Source: Pterobdella sp. o SKG-2022
Lineage: Eukaryota > Annelida > Clitellata > Hirudinida > Piscicolidae
Direction: 5' to 3'
NCBI GenBank assembly: GCA_964035795.1
Contig: OZ038327.1
Location: 5,199,174 to 5,263,173 of the forward strand
DNA: 64,000 bases
The notes under the pieces were generated by a model that had not been told where the DNA came from, ran no database searches, and saw nothing but the letters and a program-made list of their open reading frames with translations. Shown piece after piece: positions 41,765 through 54,949 of the stretch. Made by a program: the position numbers and the translations under genes. Each line of letters begins with the position of its first letter. The stretch's first letter is position 1.

Positions 41765-42010
41765 TGATGATGGATGGATGGGTGGATGAATGGATGGATG
41801 GATGGGGGGATGGATGAAGAAATGGGTGAACGCATGAATGAATGGAAAAAATTGATAAAGGGATAGATAGATAAATGCATAAATCGATAGATGGATGAAT
41901 GGAGGGATAAATGAATAGGGGAAACGATAAATAGATGAATAGATAGATGGATAGACGGATGGATAGATTGATTTAGGATAGATAAATAGAGAGATGGATG
42001 GAATGATATA
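41765..42010. repeat. TGGA-type tetranucleotide region
   Basis: Imperfect (ATGG)n on plus, switching to the complementary (TCCA)n orientation at about 42160-42440 after a 150-base spacer, so the two together form a loose large inverted repeat. Confidence 0.85.
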
Positions 42011-42498
42011 TGGATGACACGAGGGGAATGATTTGAAAGCTTTTTATATCTTTTTTATGTTTGACATTGATGACTGTACTATTATCTTTGCATCAATCTA
42101 ACTTTACATCCATCCTATTTATTCAACTATCTGCTCTTCAATCCATCAGTTTTTTCCTCTATCCATTCATCCATCCATCTATCCATTCATTTATCCATCT
42201 ATCCATCCATTTATTTATACATCCATATACTCACTTATTAAACTAATCATAAATCTATTCACACATCAACCTCATTCTGATCCATGCATCAATCCATCCA
42301 TCAATCTACCCATTTTTCCATCAATTTATCTATCCATTTTTTTACTCATTCATTCATTCATTTTTTCACTTAATTATTTTTCATCTTATCTACCTATCAA
42401 ACCATTCATCCTTTCATTCACCGAAATTTGTCCATCAATCAAACGTAGATTAAAATATGAATAATTGACTCAAATTCCATTTATTTTGAAACCATCAA

Positions 42499-42655
42499 TC
42501 AAAAGTCACCACCCCCACCACCATCGTCATCATCATCATCATCAACATCATCATCATCATCAACATCATCATCATCATCATCATCATCATTCTCACTAAT
42601 GTTATTTTTTATTGTTTTATTGTTATTGTTGCTCTTATTCTTATGAGCACTTTGA
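42499..42655 (-). CDS. Possible terminal exon with Asn- then Asp-rich tail
   Basis: On the minus strand, after acceptor AATAATATAG, the frame reads [20 protein letters not shown], then SEN, an Asp run with Val breaks, GGGGGDF and a stop. Style matches the acidic and Asn-rich exons of the FN3 receptor, but no partner exon is found and the Asp run is a (GAT)n repeat. Weak. Confidence 0.2.
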
Positions 42656-42939
42656 ACTATATTATTTAGAATGACGTTGAAGTGGTTGATGGAGCCAGTG
42701 TGGAGATGTAGTGATGATGTGATGTAAATAACAACAATAATAACAAAGAGAACAATATCAATAATAAAAATAAAAATAATAACATCAATAAAAACAAAAA
42801 TAAATATAAATGATAACATTAACAAAAACAAAAAAAAATATAAAAAAGAAAAAAAACAAAAATAATGGAAAACATTGAAAATAAAGAAATAATTATTCTC
42901 AAACTCAGATGACTACTATAGGTGATCCTAATAACAAAT

Positions 42940-43083
42940 GTCAGTCCCTATAGCTCAGGGGTTGAGCATCAGACTAATTATCTAAAGTTACCGGGTTCGA
43001 TCCCGTGTGGGCCAACAATTACAATCATCATGCTGTTTTAGAGTGTGTTTTCGCTACATTAAATTTGTAACAGTGCGCCTCAG
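42940..43083 (+). repeat. tRNA-derived SINE, copy C
   Basis: The head is GTCAGTCCCTATAGCTCAGG, GAGC, ATCAGA-CTAATTA-TCTAA, B box GGTTCGATCCC and GTGTGGGCCAAC. The body is diverged (ACAATCATCATGCTGTTTTA) but retains GTGTGTTTTCGCTACATTAA and ATTTGTAACAG, then breaks off before the AAGCGCTT tail. Confidence 0.85.
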
Positions 43084-43624
43084 TTGCTTTCTTTGGAGCT
43101 AGATAAATGATTTATTTAAATTTTTAAATGAATCTCAATAAAAAATTAAGGCTAATGTCTTATGCACACTTGATCAAATCACGAGTGGGTAACTTCATCA
43201 AATATGCCACGAAATAAGATTTTTGGATACTGATTATTTTAATTTTTGTGTCCATATTATGATGTTTTGAAAAATAAATTAATATGCTAGCTTGGAAGAT
43301 TGTTCTATATGACCAACAAGTTACACTCTTTATAATAATGATGACAATCTCATGCTGTAGTGAATAACAGAGGTTTTTTCTGTTTTTTAAGTTTTATTGG
43401 TAGAAAAGTGAAGTTTAAGTGAGTTAACTGTTAATAGCAACTGAAGGTGGTGAGAACTTTGTTGCACCCAGCTGAAAAAGATTTGCTGGATAATAGTAAT
43501 CATAAAAAACACAATAAAAAAATAATAATAAATAAAGACCAATAATATTGAAGCAGGTGAGAATGTGGGAAATGAAAATAAAAACATTGTAAATAAGAGG
43601 AATAATACTGCAAATTATTTGAAC

Positions 43625-43690
43625 CCAAAGCATCATTTATTGAGAACAAACTTTTCGTTAACAAAATAAAATTATCAAGTGCTTGATGAT
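43625..43690 (-). mobile_element. Foldback-element half copy
   Basis: The minus strand reads CACTTGATAATTTT, GTTAACGAAAAGTTTGTTC, CAATAAATGATGCTTTG, matching one arm of the foldback family. Confidence 0.5.
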
Positions 43691-44304
43691 GTAGAAATAA
43701 TGTGAATAAGACATGAAACAAAAACAAAGTCAAGAATGAAGTTATATTTGTGCAAACGGAAACAGAAAGAGACTGAATGATAATAACAGAAAAAAAGTTT
43801 TAAAATTATCGCAATGCAAAAAAGGATGATAAAATATAACAATGATGGAAATTATGGGGGAAACATTAGCAATATTAAAAAAATGAAAAGCAAGAAAAAC
43901 AATTATGGAAATATTTTAAATAACCATATAAATAACAACAATGAGAATAAACAAAGCTATGAAAAAAGTATAAATAATAATGAAATGGTTCTTCACCACA
44001 AGAATGGAAAAAATAGAACAACAAAAATAAAAAAGATTAAAAACAAAAATAATAAAAACAATAAAACAAAAATAGAATAATGCATGCGAGGATGGTTGAG
44101 GGTGATGAGAGGTGGTGTGAGGGTGTAAATGAGAAGCTGATGATGTTGGCAATTATATTTTATTATATTTATTAGGTGCTATATGAATTAAATGAACACA
44201 CACGTACTCACACTTTTTGTTCACGTACGTGTAAGTATACATATGAAAATTCAAACACACGCATTGACAAAAAGACATACAAACAAACAGACTAACAAAA
44301 AAAA

Positions 44305-44406
<102 letters not shown>

Positions 44407-44929
44407 AACATTAAAAGAGCACTAGGAGCTACGGAGACCTTATTAATGTTTTGAATTCGCACATAAAACCACTATGAATTAGAAAATTTAATAAAAAAAT
44501 AATAAAAATAAAAAAAAAAAATTTATGAAATAAAATAATAATAACAATAATAAAAACAATAAAAACGATAATATGAATTGTATACGAAATATTAAAAAAA
44601 AGTTAACAAGACTCGCAAATGCACAAAAATTGAAATTACGAAAAGCAAATAAAGAAGTAAAACACCGAAAAATGGAATATTAGAACTATCCAAGTGTTGA
44701 TATCTTTTAATACATTTTTTATGTGTCTCTTTCTCAAATAATATTCTTTTTTCTTTTTCAATTCTTTCAATTTTTTTAATTAAAATTTTTTTTTTTTTTA
44801 AATTCCAATTTTATCGCTCAACTCAATTAGAGCTTATTCCATTCAATTTCCAATGATTAAAGCCGAATTGGAAAGGATTTCATTCAAAACATAAAAAATG
44901 AATTACCGGAATATAATAAAAGTTGTACA

Positions 44930-45040
44930 GACGGATGGATGGATGAATGCAGGGACGGATGGATAGATGGATGGATGGATGGATGAACGGTAAGATAGAT
45001 GAATGGATGGATAGGTAGATAGATAGATGAATGGATTGGC
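44930..45040. repeat. TGGA-type tetranucleotide array
   Basis: Imperfect GGATGGAT block. No gene in the flanking 44.4-45.7 kb. Confidence 0.8.
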
Positions 45041-45789
45041 CTAAAAAAAATTGAATCAAAATAAATAAACGATTATGAAAGAGGAATGATGGATGGACGG
45101 ACAGAGGAAAAAATATTAGAAGGAATAGGGAAAAAATAGACGATAATATATTGAAAATTTTAGTCCTAAAATAGATTGGAGCATAGATAAATGAACAAAA
45201 TTTGTACGTGTGCAGTAAAGACCGGATAAAGATGGCAACATAGATAAATAATAAAATATTTTGTCTATGTTTCAGTTACTATGGTTTCTCAGGACTCTAT
45301 TGTGTTTTGCTTCTATGGCGTTTGGGTTCTTTGGTGATTGAGTTTTATTGTGTTTTAATTCTATAATTTTAGAATCTATCGTTTTCAAATCTATGTTGTT
45401 TGAAATCGATGTTATTTAGAATCTATTTTATTTAGATTCTATGCCAATAACTCCATCTATTTAATTTTATTTCTATGTTAATATGTTTTCTGTAGCCCCA
45501 TCATTCCATTTTGCATTTTTTGGTTTTAAGCTTTTACATAGTTTCGTCATATGAGTTGCTATGTTACAATGGTTGTCATGGTAATGATTCTGGAATATTT
45601 CTCTAGCGCTATAAGATTTTTCATGCGTTTTACTATTTTTTTTAATTGAATTTTTTCAAAATGAAAAAGAAATTATTAAACGCTCAAATAAGATACTTCC
45701 TTGAACAAATGTTTAGAGCTTTGCTATTTGAAAGATTTACTGGCGGTAATTCTACTTGAGAACATTTAATACTTTTTTAAATACTCGTT

Positions 45790-46195
45790 ATAGGATGTGA
45801 CAAACACAACAATATCAACAAAAACAACAACAACAACAGCAACATTCTAAAAACAACGTCCAAAACAACATCAAAAACAATAAGTATGGCAAATAAAACG
45901 TTATTAAGTGATCAAAGGCCGCCATTAGACTACCATCAAGATTTTTTGAAACCAACGATGACAAACACTAAAATATCAGCAGCCTTTTTTTAGAGATCAC
46001 CTTCACGTGGTGTCAAGCATCACGAGGCACCCCACAATCCAACATCAACAACAACCTCAACAACAACATCGAAATCAACAACAATAACATCAACAACAAA
46101 AATTTGATTTAAACAACACTCTTGTCGTTGCGCAGCAAAAAAACTTTTACAACAATACCACCTATAAAAACAACAACAACAACAACTACTGAAAC
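45790..46195 (+). other. CAA/AAC-rich region with broken coding-like frames
   Basis: After a good acceptor (CTCGTTATAG) the plus strand reads [20 protein letters not shown], then SMANKTLLSDQRPPLDYHQD, FLKPTMTNTKISAAFF and a stop. Downstream, another frame reads HVVSSITRHPTIQH and, after a TAA, KFDLNNTLVVAQQKNFYNNT. Similar in flavour to the N/Q-rich exons of the FN3 receptor but without a clean exon chain. Possibly a decayed gene or simple CAA repeat. Confidence 0.25.
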
Positions 46196-47114
46196 AACAA
46201 GAAATACAAAGAAAAAAAACCTTGTTGGATAAATTTAAATGTTTTGCGTTTGAATAAGCAACCTTATTAGAAGTCAATAAGTATAGATTCATTTTACAAA
46301 AAAAATTATACATTTTGTGAATGAATATAAAAATGGCATATAATTATTATTCAAGAGATATTATCGCCCACATAGATATTTTTATCTATTTATTTTGTTA
46401 ATGATCGTCAACCAATCAAATATTTTTTTATGAAGTTGTCGTTGTGTGCTTCAGTTCTGCTGCGATAGATGAAACACACGTCAAAAAAACTATATTTTCA
46501 AACGATCGGATATTTTATTGAAAAAGTAGTACAAATAAAAAAAGATATACTAATATTGGTAACTTTTTATTTTTACTTTGGAATTATAACCTTTTTTAAA
46601 AACATATTTCATTTATTGAAGTTTAAAGGGTTTCAGAATTGATATAAAAGATGATTAAGACCCGTTCGCAGTGTTTGAACCCAAACATCAAGCCGGAGAA
46701 GATCATCCATGTTTGTGCATGTTTTTGTTTTATATATTTTTTTTATCTTAATTTGATAATTACTTTTTCTGTTTTTTTTATTATCCATTGTTTTCTTTCA
46801 TTTATTTTTATTATAATGTTTTTTATTTCTTTATTTTATTTTTTTATTGCATTTACTTTCCATATGTTCGCATATTGATAATGTTCATTAATAATATTAA
46901 AATTCTTATAGCGCACAATATACAAACAAATTTGCTTCAGAGGCGCTCAAAGGCTTGTGAGAAATCATTAATAAACATTCAACTTCATAATTTTTATATT
47001 ACTGGGGTGGTAGTGTTGTTAATGGCGATTTTTTCATTTGAATTTTGGTGAATATTATTGTGAACATGTTTTTAAAATTATATGTGTGTTTTATAGAAGG
47101 ATATGGTGGGGATC

Positions 47115-47195
47115 ATTGAATGGATAGATAGGTGAATGGATGGATGGGCGAATGGATGAATGGGTGAATGGATGAATGGGTGAATGGATAGATAA
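47115..47195. repeat. TGGA-type tetranucleotide array
   Basis: Short GGATGGATGGGCGAATGGAT block next to the ORF above. Confidence 0.8.
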
Positions 47196-47200
47196 ATAGT

Positions 47201-47554
47201 TTAATAAAAAGCGAAATTATTGAAAAAATTTATAGACAAGCTTAAAAAAACAGATAGATACATAAAAAGATAAGTTCTCATATATGGAAAACTTCGGCTA
47301 TTCCAGTAGCAATAATTTGCATAATAACATAATATTTCTGTTGTAATTTCATTCGATAACACTTTTTCCATATAAGTTTTTGGTCCAAAACGATTATTTT
47401 GTTGCAAAAATTGCGAGAAAAAGTTTAGGCTCATCACTTTGAGGGCAAGTGAGCCTGAGTTGATAATTTTATGGTTTTGTTCTTGTGTTGCAGAAGGAAT
47501 GACGCTTGTTGAAGTGAGATGCTTCAGTACAACAAGAAAATATTTGAAAAACAT
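47201..47554 (-). CDS. Hypothetical 117-codon ORF
   Basis: An ATG-to-stop frame reading LKHLTSTSVIPSATQEQNHK, SGSLALKVMSLNFFSQFLQQ, RFGPKTYMEKVLSNEIT then a hydrophobic end. The first 80 residues are of ordinary composition and not repeat-derived. No domain recognised and no supporting splice or neighbour evidence. It could be transposon debris or chance. Confidence 0.25.
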   Translation of the reverse strand: MFFKYFLVVLKHLTSTSVIPSATQEQNHKIINSGSLALKVMSLNFFSQFLQQNNRFGPKTYMEKVLSNEITTEILCYYANYCYWNSRSFPYMRTYLFMYLSVFLSLSINFFNNFAFY

Positions 47555-48614
47555 TTCAAAAAAAAAGTTAAATAAAAAGAAAAAATTTTTTTGAAATGAA
47601 AGTTATCGACCATTATGTCGCGTCTGACTGGGGTTCGCTTGCGCAATCATGAGATTTTACATGACGCCACACAATGGGGACTCAGAAACACATGAGAAAT
47701 AAAAAACTAAAAAATACATACACTAAAAGAAAAAATGAAAATGGAAAAAAAAAACAAAGACACGAATATTAAAACATAAAATAGAATTGATAAAAACACG
47801 AAGCTATTCAATTAACAACACACCCTACCCGAAACCCAGAAGAGTTGACGGTGATTGGTAGAGTGGAGATTAATATGGGGGTTTGAAATAGGTCTCCATT
47901 GTTTATACTATTCATCATGGCGGGTTAAAAACATGATGGGTTTTGCCTTTTATGGTGTTTTTTTTCAGCTTTTACCGTATTTTGGAGTATTAAATAGAAG
48001 TAAATAATAACAATATAAATAACAAAAACGATGAATGAGTATAAAAATAAAAATAATATAGAATAATAATAAAAACAACCAGAACTATGTAAAAAAAAAT
48101 AAAAATAATAATCAAAATAATAAAATTAGAAAAAAAAAAAGAATAATAAAAAATAATAATGACAAATAATACTTTTGTAAGCCGAATCAAACCTTTTTTG
48201 AAGCATCCTGAAATGAACGGTAAAACAACAACAAAAATAAATAATAAATCGAGTAATAAAAATAATATTAGTACATAAAAGTGAACTTGAATACGAACAT
48301 ATGAAAGATGAAAAGAAATTCCAAAATGGTGGCCGGAAGAAGATTGGTTTCATGGAAGACACACATAAAACTTAGTGATTTTCGTTTATAGTTCATTTAT
48401 TCTTTCAATAATCTTTCATAACATTTTCTTAATATTCAATTTATTTTTCATTTATTTTTTTTGATAATTTTTCAAATTTCAAGTTATCTCTGAGCCAGTG
48501 TTTCATTCAATCACTTGTTATTCCGATATTAATTTTTTTTAAGTTCGCCCATCTTTTTTTTCCTTGTATTTTATCCATTTAAAACTTCTCTTACCCTTTT
48601 TTCCTATTTTTTTA

Positions 48615-48975
48615 TCCTTCTACCTATCCATCTATTCATCCACCCATTCAACAATCCATCCACTCATTCTTCCATCCATTTATCCATCAATCCATTCATC
48701 TAGCTAACCATATATCTATTCATTTATCCATTCATCCATCTATCTATCCAACCGTTTATCCATCCATCCATCTACCCATCCATCCATTGATTTTGAAAAT
48801 TAATTACCTTTTATAGATAAACTACAGTCATTCATAAATCAATGGATAACAATGATATATTGGTTGAGCAATAAGTTATCACAGTTTATTCATCCATCCG
48901 TCCATCAACCCATCAATCCATTTATCCACCCATTTATTCATTTATCCATCCATTCATCCATCCATCACTCACAAA
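48615..48975. repeat. TCCA-type tetranucleotide region
   Basis: Two blocks (about 48615-48790 and 48885-48975) of imperfect CCAT units. Confidence 0.88.
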
Positions 48976-48980
48976 TAAAA

Positions 48981-49070
48981 AGGTTTAAACACGATACAGC
49001 ATTCAAAAAGTTGTTTGAGAAACTTGATAAGATTGTATCCAAGCGCCAGTGCATGCCAATGATATTCTAT
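48981..49070 (+). CDS. Exon-like fragment between tetranucleotide arrays
   Basis: The plus strand reads KRFKHDTAFKKLFEKLDKIV, SKRQCMPMIF: codon-like, charged, non-repetitive and distinct from the repeats on both sides. There is no clear acceptor or donor, and no family recognised. Possibly an exon, possibly an old retrocopy fragment. Confidence 0.25.
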
Positions 49071-49151
49071 CCGTCTACTCCTCCTTCTTTCTCTATCCGT
49101 CTACTACTTTTTCTTTCTCTATCTTTGCATCTTGCTACTTCTTCTTTTTGG

Positions 49152-49262
49152 TCTATCTATCTATCCATTCATTTTTTTATCTATCTATCCATTCATTTTT
49201 TTATCTATCTATCCATTCATTTTTTTATCTATCTATCCATTCATTTTTTTATTTATCTACCA
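49152..49262. repeat. 24-bp minisatellite
   Basis: About four copies of TCTATCTATCCATTCATTTT plus TTTA. It is a higher-order form of the TCCA repeat. Confidence 0.88.
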
Positions 49263-50348
49263 TTGTGTATTTCTTTTTTTTGATCTATCTATCTGTTGAA
49301 TCTTTTATTTATCTATCTATCCATATATTCTTATATTCATCCATCTACTTTCCATTGTTTTTCTCATTTTATTCCTTCATCCATTCATTTTCTTCTACCC
49401 ACGTGGCTACCTATTTATCTATCTATTCTTCTGTCTCTCTAGTTAAATATTCATTTCTCATTCAAATTTTTTTTGAACATTTTTTTTTATCATTCAATCC
49501 GTCTATCTAATCAGTTTTTTATTCATAATTGCCACATTTTTCAACTCTTCCACAACCTTCATTCTTCTAATGCATCTGCATCCTAATCAGTCCATCAATC
49601 TATTGCTCATTATGCTCATATATTCATTCTTCGTTTACCTATCTCTTTCCATTACATCTTCCTCTATTCAACCAGCTTTTGGCCACATCTTTATTCATTC
49701 ATCATTTTCTCTTCCATCCATCAAATCAGGGTTCTATTGATTTATCTTTGAATTATTTATGAATAATTTTCAGCTTTAATCTCTGAATCTACTCGTCATT
49801 TCAATCAATAATTCATATTTTCATTTACCTACTTATTTATTCATTTATTTTTTTCATCCATTCATCCGCCCATCCATCCATCCATCCATCCATCACCACT
49901 AATATTTGAGCATTTATTTTCAAAACAGATTCGCTTAGGAAATTTATACGTTAAAATGAAATACTACTACTACTATTACTAATTCTCTGGTGATGTGAAT
50001 GGCAGGATTCTATAATGATACTTAAAAGTGAACTCAATAAAAAACTCTAAAACAGAAAAATAAAAAAAAATAATTTATAATGATGCTAGTGAAATTGTTG
50101 ATATGATTATAGTTATGTTCAATGCTTTTTGATGGCAACAAGTCTCAATATCATAGTACTCAGTTATTATTATGATGTTATTAAGTTGTTGATATTAGGT
50201 TTTATTACTATATTATTTATTTTTTTATGATGTTTATCATATTATTTTTTTTTAATATGATATGTCTTTTTCATGAAATTATTTTTTTATGATATTTTTC
50301 AAACTTTATGATGGTATTTTTCAAATCTTTTCACATGTTACTCGAATC

Positions 50349-50505
50349 TTATGATGATATTGTTTTTATCTTATGATGATATTGTTTTTATCTTATGATG
50401 ATATTGTTTTTATCTTATGATGATATTGTTTTTATCTTATGATGATATTGTTTTTATCTTATGATGATATTGTTTTTATCTTATGATGATATTGTTTTTA
50501 TCTTA
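50349..50505. repeat. 22-bp minisatellite
   Basis: Seven identical copies of TTATGATGATATTGTTTTTA plus TC, with partial units on both sides, ending about 85 bases before the retrotransposon fragment. Perfect identity suggests recent amplification. Confidence 0.95.
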
Positions 50506-50589
50506 TGATGACATTTTTCTAATCTTATTATGTTTTTTTTTTATACTTTTGTGAAGGTTAATTAAAGATTATGAAAATTTTTTTTATGT

Positions 50590-52150
50590 TTCTTGGACAA
50601 TCTATAAGGATTAAGAGAAGTCCCGAGAGAGGCAGGCCTACACGTGGTCGGGATGTGTCCTCAAGAGGACCAAATCTGCCTCAACACCCCCGTCCTCTCA
50701 CTTTCTCTTCAAGAGGAAGACCTCAAATCAGGCCATATTTTTTATGGCCTGCCCCCACCAAGACCCGGACTGGTGGAAAAGGGCTCAGCTGCTTTTGGCA
50801 AGAGATGTGGAAAGCAACCCGGGGCTCATGTGGTACTGTGCTATATGTACACATAAAATCACTTCATACCAAACCTCCATCCAATGCAATCATACCACCC
50901 TTCACTGGATTCACCTCAAATGCTCACACATCAAACTCAAATCCTACTCACCCTCATTCATATGTCACACACATCAAATCCCTACCCCAAAAACTTTTTC
51001 CCACATACACAATCTAACACAAAAAACCCTCCACACACATCAACAAACCAAACCAACCACCCAAAACCAACCAACTCCCCCTTTAACAACATCAAACAAC
51101 ATCAACATAATGCAGCTCAACATCAACTCAATCACCAAGAAAACAACTGAACTCACCCACCTAATACACAAATAAAAAATACACATCATCACACTACAAG
51201 AATCCAACCTTAACGGCAAACACAAAACCTCAAACATCTCTAACTTCCAGCCATTAGATTAGATAGACCCTCAACCCGAAAAGGTGTAAGTCTGCTAACC
51301 TACATCAACAACAACATAACCTACTCACTAATCCCCACTCCCACAAACCTGATCACAAACAACATCGAACTCATCACAACAAAAATACATCTCAAATACA
51401 CCAATCTACACATTTTAAACGTCTACATCCCACCCAACACCAACAACATAGACAACTCAATCACCAACCTCTTCATTCACCTCACAAGCCTTCCCAATTC
51501 CATAATCACGGGTGACTTTAACGCCCACTTACGAGCATGGCACTCTCCTTTCACAGACCACAGAGGCCAACTCATAACCTCACTCATCCCCAATTCCAAC
51601 CACATCATTCTCAACCAAAACATTCCCACCCGACTACCATTCAACCCAAATCAACAACCCACCTCCTCCGACGTCACCACAGCAGACACCACAATATCAG
51701 CCAACCTCACTTGGCAAACATTTAAAGCCTTGAACTCTGACCATCTTCCCATCCTCATCACATTCGAAAACAAATACAAAATACCCACAACTAAACTCCT
51801 CAGAATTCTCACTAACTACAAAAAAGCCAACTGGCCCCAATTCACCAAACACATAGAACACACCTAAAAACACCCCTCTCCACGAAGACCCCCCCACAGC
51901 TAACCACCTCATCATAAACGCCATACTCACATCAGATCGAATAAACATCCTTAAAGGAATAAAAAAACCCACCCACACCCCACTCCCCGAAAGCATCACT
52001 ACATTCATATCGAAACGAAACCACACCAGACCCTCAAGAACAAAGATCCCTCACTACCCACACTCAACCAACACATCACCCACCTCATTCAACAACATAA
52101 AAAACAAAAATGGGAAGAGCACCTGAAAGCCAACAAGGCTAGGATGCTCG
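50590..52150 (+). mobile_element. CR1/Jockey-type non-LTR retrotransposon, 5' half (2A-like motif, PHD-like finger, endonuclease)
   Basis: From ATG 50744 the frame reads WWKRAQLLLARDVESNPGL, a 2A-like ribosome-skipping motif (consensus DxExNPGP) with Leu in place of the final Pro. WYCAIC...SIQCN.TTLHWIHLKC follows, a PHD/RING-like Cys-His finger. Then INIMQLNINSITKKTTELTH and IHIITLQESNLNGK begin the endonuclease. After stops and a frameshift, GDFNAHLRAWHSPFTDHRGQ (51511 on), TSSDVTTAD and LNSDHLPILI (51730 on) complete it. The linker before RT (KQKWEEHLKANKARMLGRKK) is the last recognisable part; sequence then runs into TGGA repeats, so RT is absent. C-rich composition is unlike the flanks. 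The copy is inactive. Confidence 0.88.
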
Positions 52151-52164
52151 GGAGGAAAAAAGAA

Positions 52165-53590
52165 AAAAAAGAATGGATGGATGAATGATTGCGAGGATGG
52201 AAAGGTGAATGTATGAGTGGTCAGATGAATGGATGGATAGATATGAATAGTTCAAAAGATAGAAATACAGATGAATGGTGCAATAGATAGACAAATATGG
52301 AACGTATGAATCGTCAAACTGATGAGCACAGAAATGTAGGAGAATAGAAAATGATATGATAAATGAATGAATTAATGAACGGATAATGAATGTATGGTTG
52401 GATGAATGAATGGATGGGTGAATTGATGAATGAATGAATGGTTAAACAGAAGCATTAACCGATAAAAAAAGAATGAGCAGAAGGAGTAAAAGATAAAAAA
52501 TAAACTATTTGAAGGTTAAATAAAGAAAAATTTTGAATTTGAATTTTAGCCTTTTAAATCTTAATAAGACAAAACAGACGTCTAGAACATCTTATTTACT
52601 GTCTTTTTTAAAAGTGAAACTTTATTTAAATCTTGATTTATAATGTCCATATACCATTTAAGTTTTTTTTTTCAAATTTTTGATTATTTTCACTTAATTT
52701 TATTTTTCTGTTTGGTTTTTAGCTGAATCTTTTCATCATTACCAGCGTTTTGTTCATTTTTAAAAGATAAATATTTTTTCAAGTTTTTTGGATAAAAATT
52801 TATTCCCTGTCTCAACAGCTGAAACAAAGATATTTATAAATCTGTAGAAAATTCAGAAATTTTTTGAATTTTTCAAAAATTTGATCGCAATCGATAAAAT
52901 TATTTTGTAAAAATATACATCATCAAGACGGAGAGAGAGGTGGATGGAGGGTGGGTTGGTTGGAGAGGTGAAGAGTGGGTGGGTCGTATGGATGGTGGAT
53001 GGATGGATGGGTGAATGGATGAGTGGATGGGTGGTAGGTGGGATGGTGGTAGGTGGATGAATTGGTAGATGGTTGATTGGGGGTGAGTGAAAGTTTTTGA
53101 TGGGTTAGTGGGTGGATGAGTGAGTGGTAGGTGAATGAATGGTAGGTGCATGAGTGGTACGTGGATAGATGGTAAGTGAATGGATGGATGGTCAAATAAA
53201 GAAAGTATATTGGATAAGTTGAAAAACGTTGTGTGAGAAATGACGATTGTGAAAGAAAGACTTTTTTGGGAAATTGTTTGTGGTTTCATAAAAAGGCGAA
53301 TGAATGAATATATAGAAAAGAAATGGAGAAGATAGATAGATGTGGATAGTTTGATAAAAAAATGACTCAATGAGTAAGTAGATTGTTGGATGGATAAATG
53401 GATGGATAGATAGATGGATAGATGGATGGATGAGTAGATGAATGGATGAATGGATAAATGGTTAGATGAATAAATAGATAGATAGATGGATAAATGGTTA
53501 GATAAATTGATGAGTGGATAAATGGGGGAAAAGATTACTGTTTGGATAGATACGTGAATGGATGAATGAATGGACTGGTAAATGAATTTT
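52165..53590. repeat. TGGA/TGGG tetranucleotide regions
   Basis: Blocks at about 52165-52245, 52390-52440, 52930-53195 and 53385-53570, all in the same orientation, joined by A-rich sequence with no gene. Confidence 0.85.
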
Positions 53591-53599
53591 TAGTTAATT

Positions 53600-54820
53600 A
53601 CTTGGATAGACTTTTGGATGAATATTTAGATAAAAAAATGAAATCTTCAATTGAAAAAGATTTGAATAGAAGAATGAAAGCAGAAAATGTATATAGAGGA
53701 AAAACACAATGAAAAATTAAATTCAACAAAAAGCAAAAGATCAAGAATAGATTTATTTTAGTTGAAATGTACAAACAATAAATTTTAAAAATTCAATTAA
53801 ACGCCAAATAATTTAAAAAACCAAAAAAAAGTTCAAGATGAAAATTTCCGTTTGAAGTTGAAAAACTATTCAATTTATTCAACAAAACTGATGGTTGAAT
53901 TTATTTGCAAAAGTTTTCTCAGTCTGATTAAAGAGATTTTGATATTTAAATAAAAGAATTCAAAATTATCACTTGAAAAATCTTTGAAAAAATTTTAAGT
54001 AAAGAAAAACTTTAAATTTTTCAGTTAGGTCCCTTGAAGTTTTTCACTATTTTTGGGCATCTTCCTCTGAAGGTACCAAGATTTGCCAATACAACACGAA
54101 ATAATTTCTTAAATTTTATTCTTTTTAGATTATTAGTATGAAATTATTCATTATTTTTAAATGAATTTTTCCACCCAAACTAACAAATATACCGTAGAAT
54201 AGTCTAACTTGAATTAACATCGATTTGAGGAGTTGTAATAAATTTATTTTAGCTATATTTTCCAATCAGTATGGCCTCACCATGGGACATTAGCACAGAT
54301 ATAGATTTAAATGAAAGATAACTCAATTGAAAAATTAATATTTTTATTGGAATATTTTATAACTTTTCACCTAAATTTAAATTCATCTCATCATCCACAC
54401 GACAAACAAAAAAATCCTTCCACGTTTCCCAAGTTTCCACGTTTCAAAACGACTAAACTTTGACACATATCAATTTTGGTATTATTAAATTATTTCTATA
54501 AATTATTTATTTCATAACTCCAAGTTTTTTTTAATTTTTTCAAAGAATACATCAACAATTGAATTTAATGGGTCGAATTTGACTCAATATTTTTTGAAAC
54601 TGGACACACACAATTCAACACGATTTCGCTTCAATGAACTTAAGCAGAAGAAAAAATTTTCCTATTTTGATATGATGTCTCCATGCTGATGTTTCAATTA
54701 AACGTATCTGACAAGTATTTTTTGGTTTCTCGATTTTTCTACGTTTTCTGTCATTTAATTATTTTTTATTTTTTTTAATCTATTTTTTCATTCGTAAATC
54801 TATTTATATTTTTATTCATC
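53600..54820. other. AT-rich non-coding stretch
   Basis: No gene, RNA or mobile element identified on either strand. Confidence 0.5.
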
Positions 54821-54829
54821 TAGCCCCTC

Positions 54830-54945
54830 ATTTATCCATTCATCTATCCATCTATCCATCCATCCATCCATTCATCCATCCACCCATCCATGCATCCACC
54901 CATGCATCCATGCATCCACCCATCTATCCATCCATCCATTCATCT
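54830..54945. repeat. TCCA-type tetranucleotide array
   Basis: Imperfect CCAT array with ATGCATCCACCC variants. Confidence 0.9.
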
Positions 54946-54949
54946 ACCT

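Noticed and set aside
46651..46720. Short natural-looking stretch MIKTRSQCLNPNIKPEKIIH (and an equally open antisense frame)
   Set aside because: Only about 20 codons, open on both strands, then runs into T-rich sequence; coding strand cannot be decided.
50349..50505. CRISPR-like regularly spaced repeats
   Set aside because: Units are contiguous with no unique spacers, and the host is a eukaryote; this is a minisatellite.
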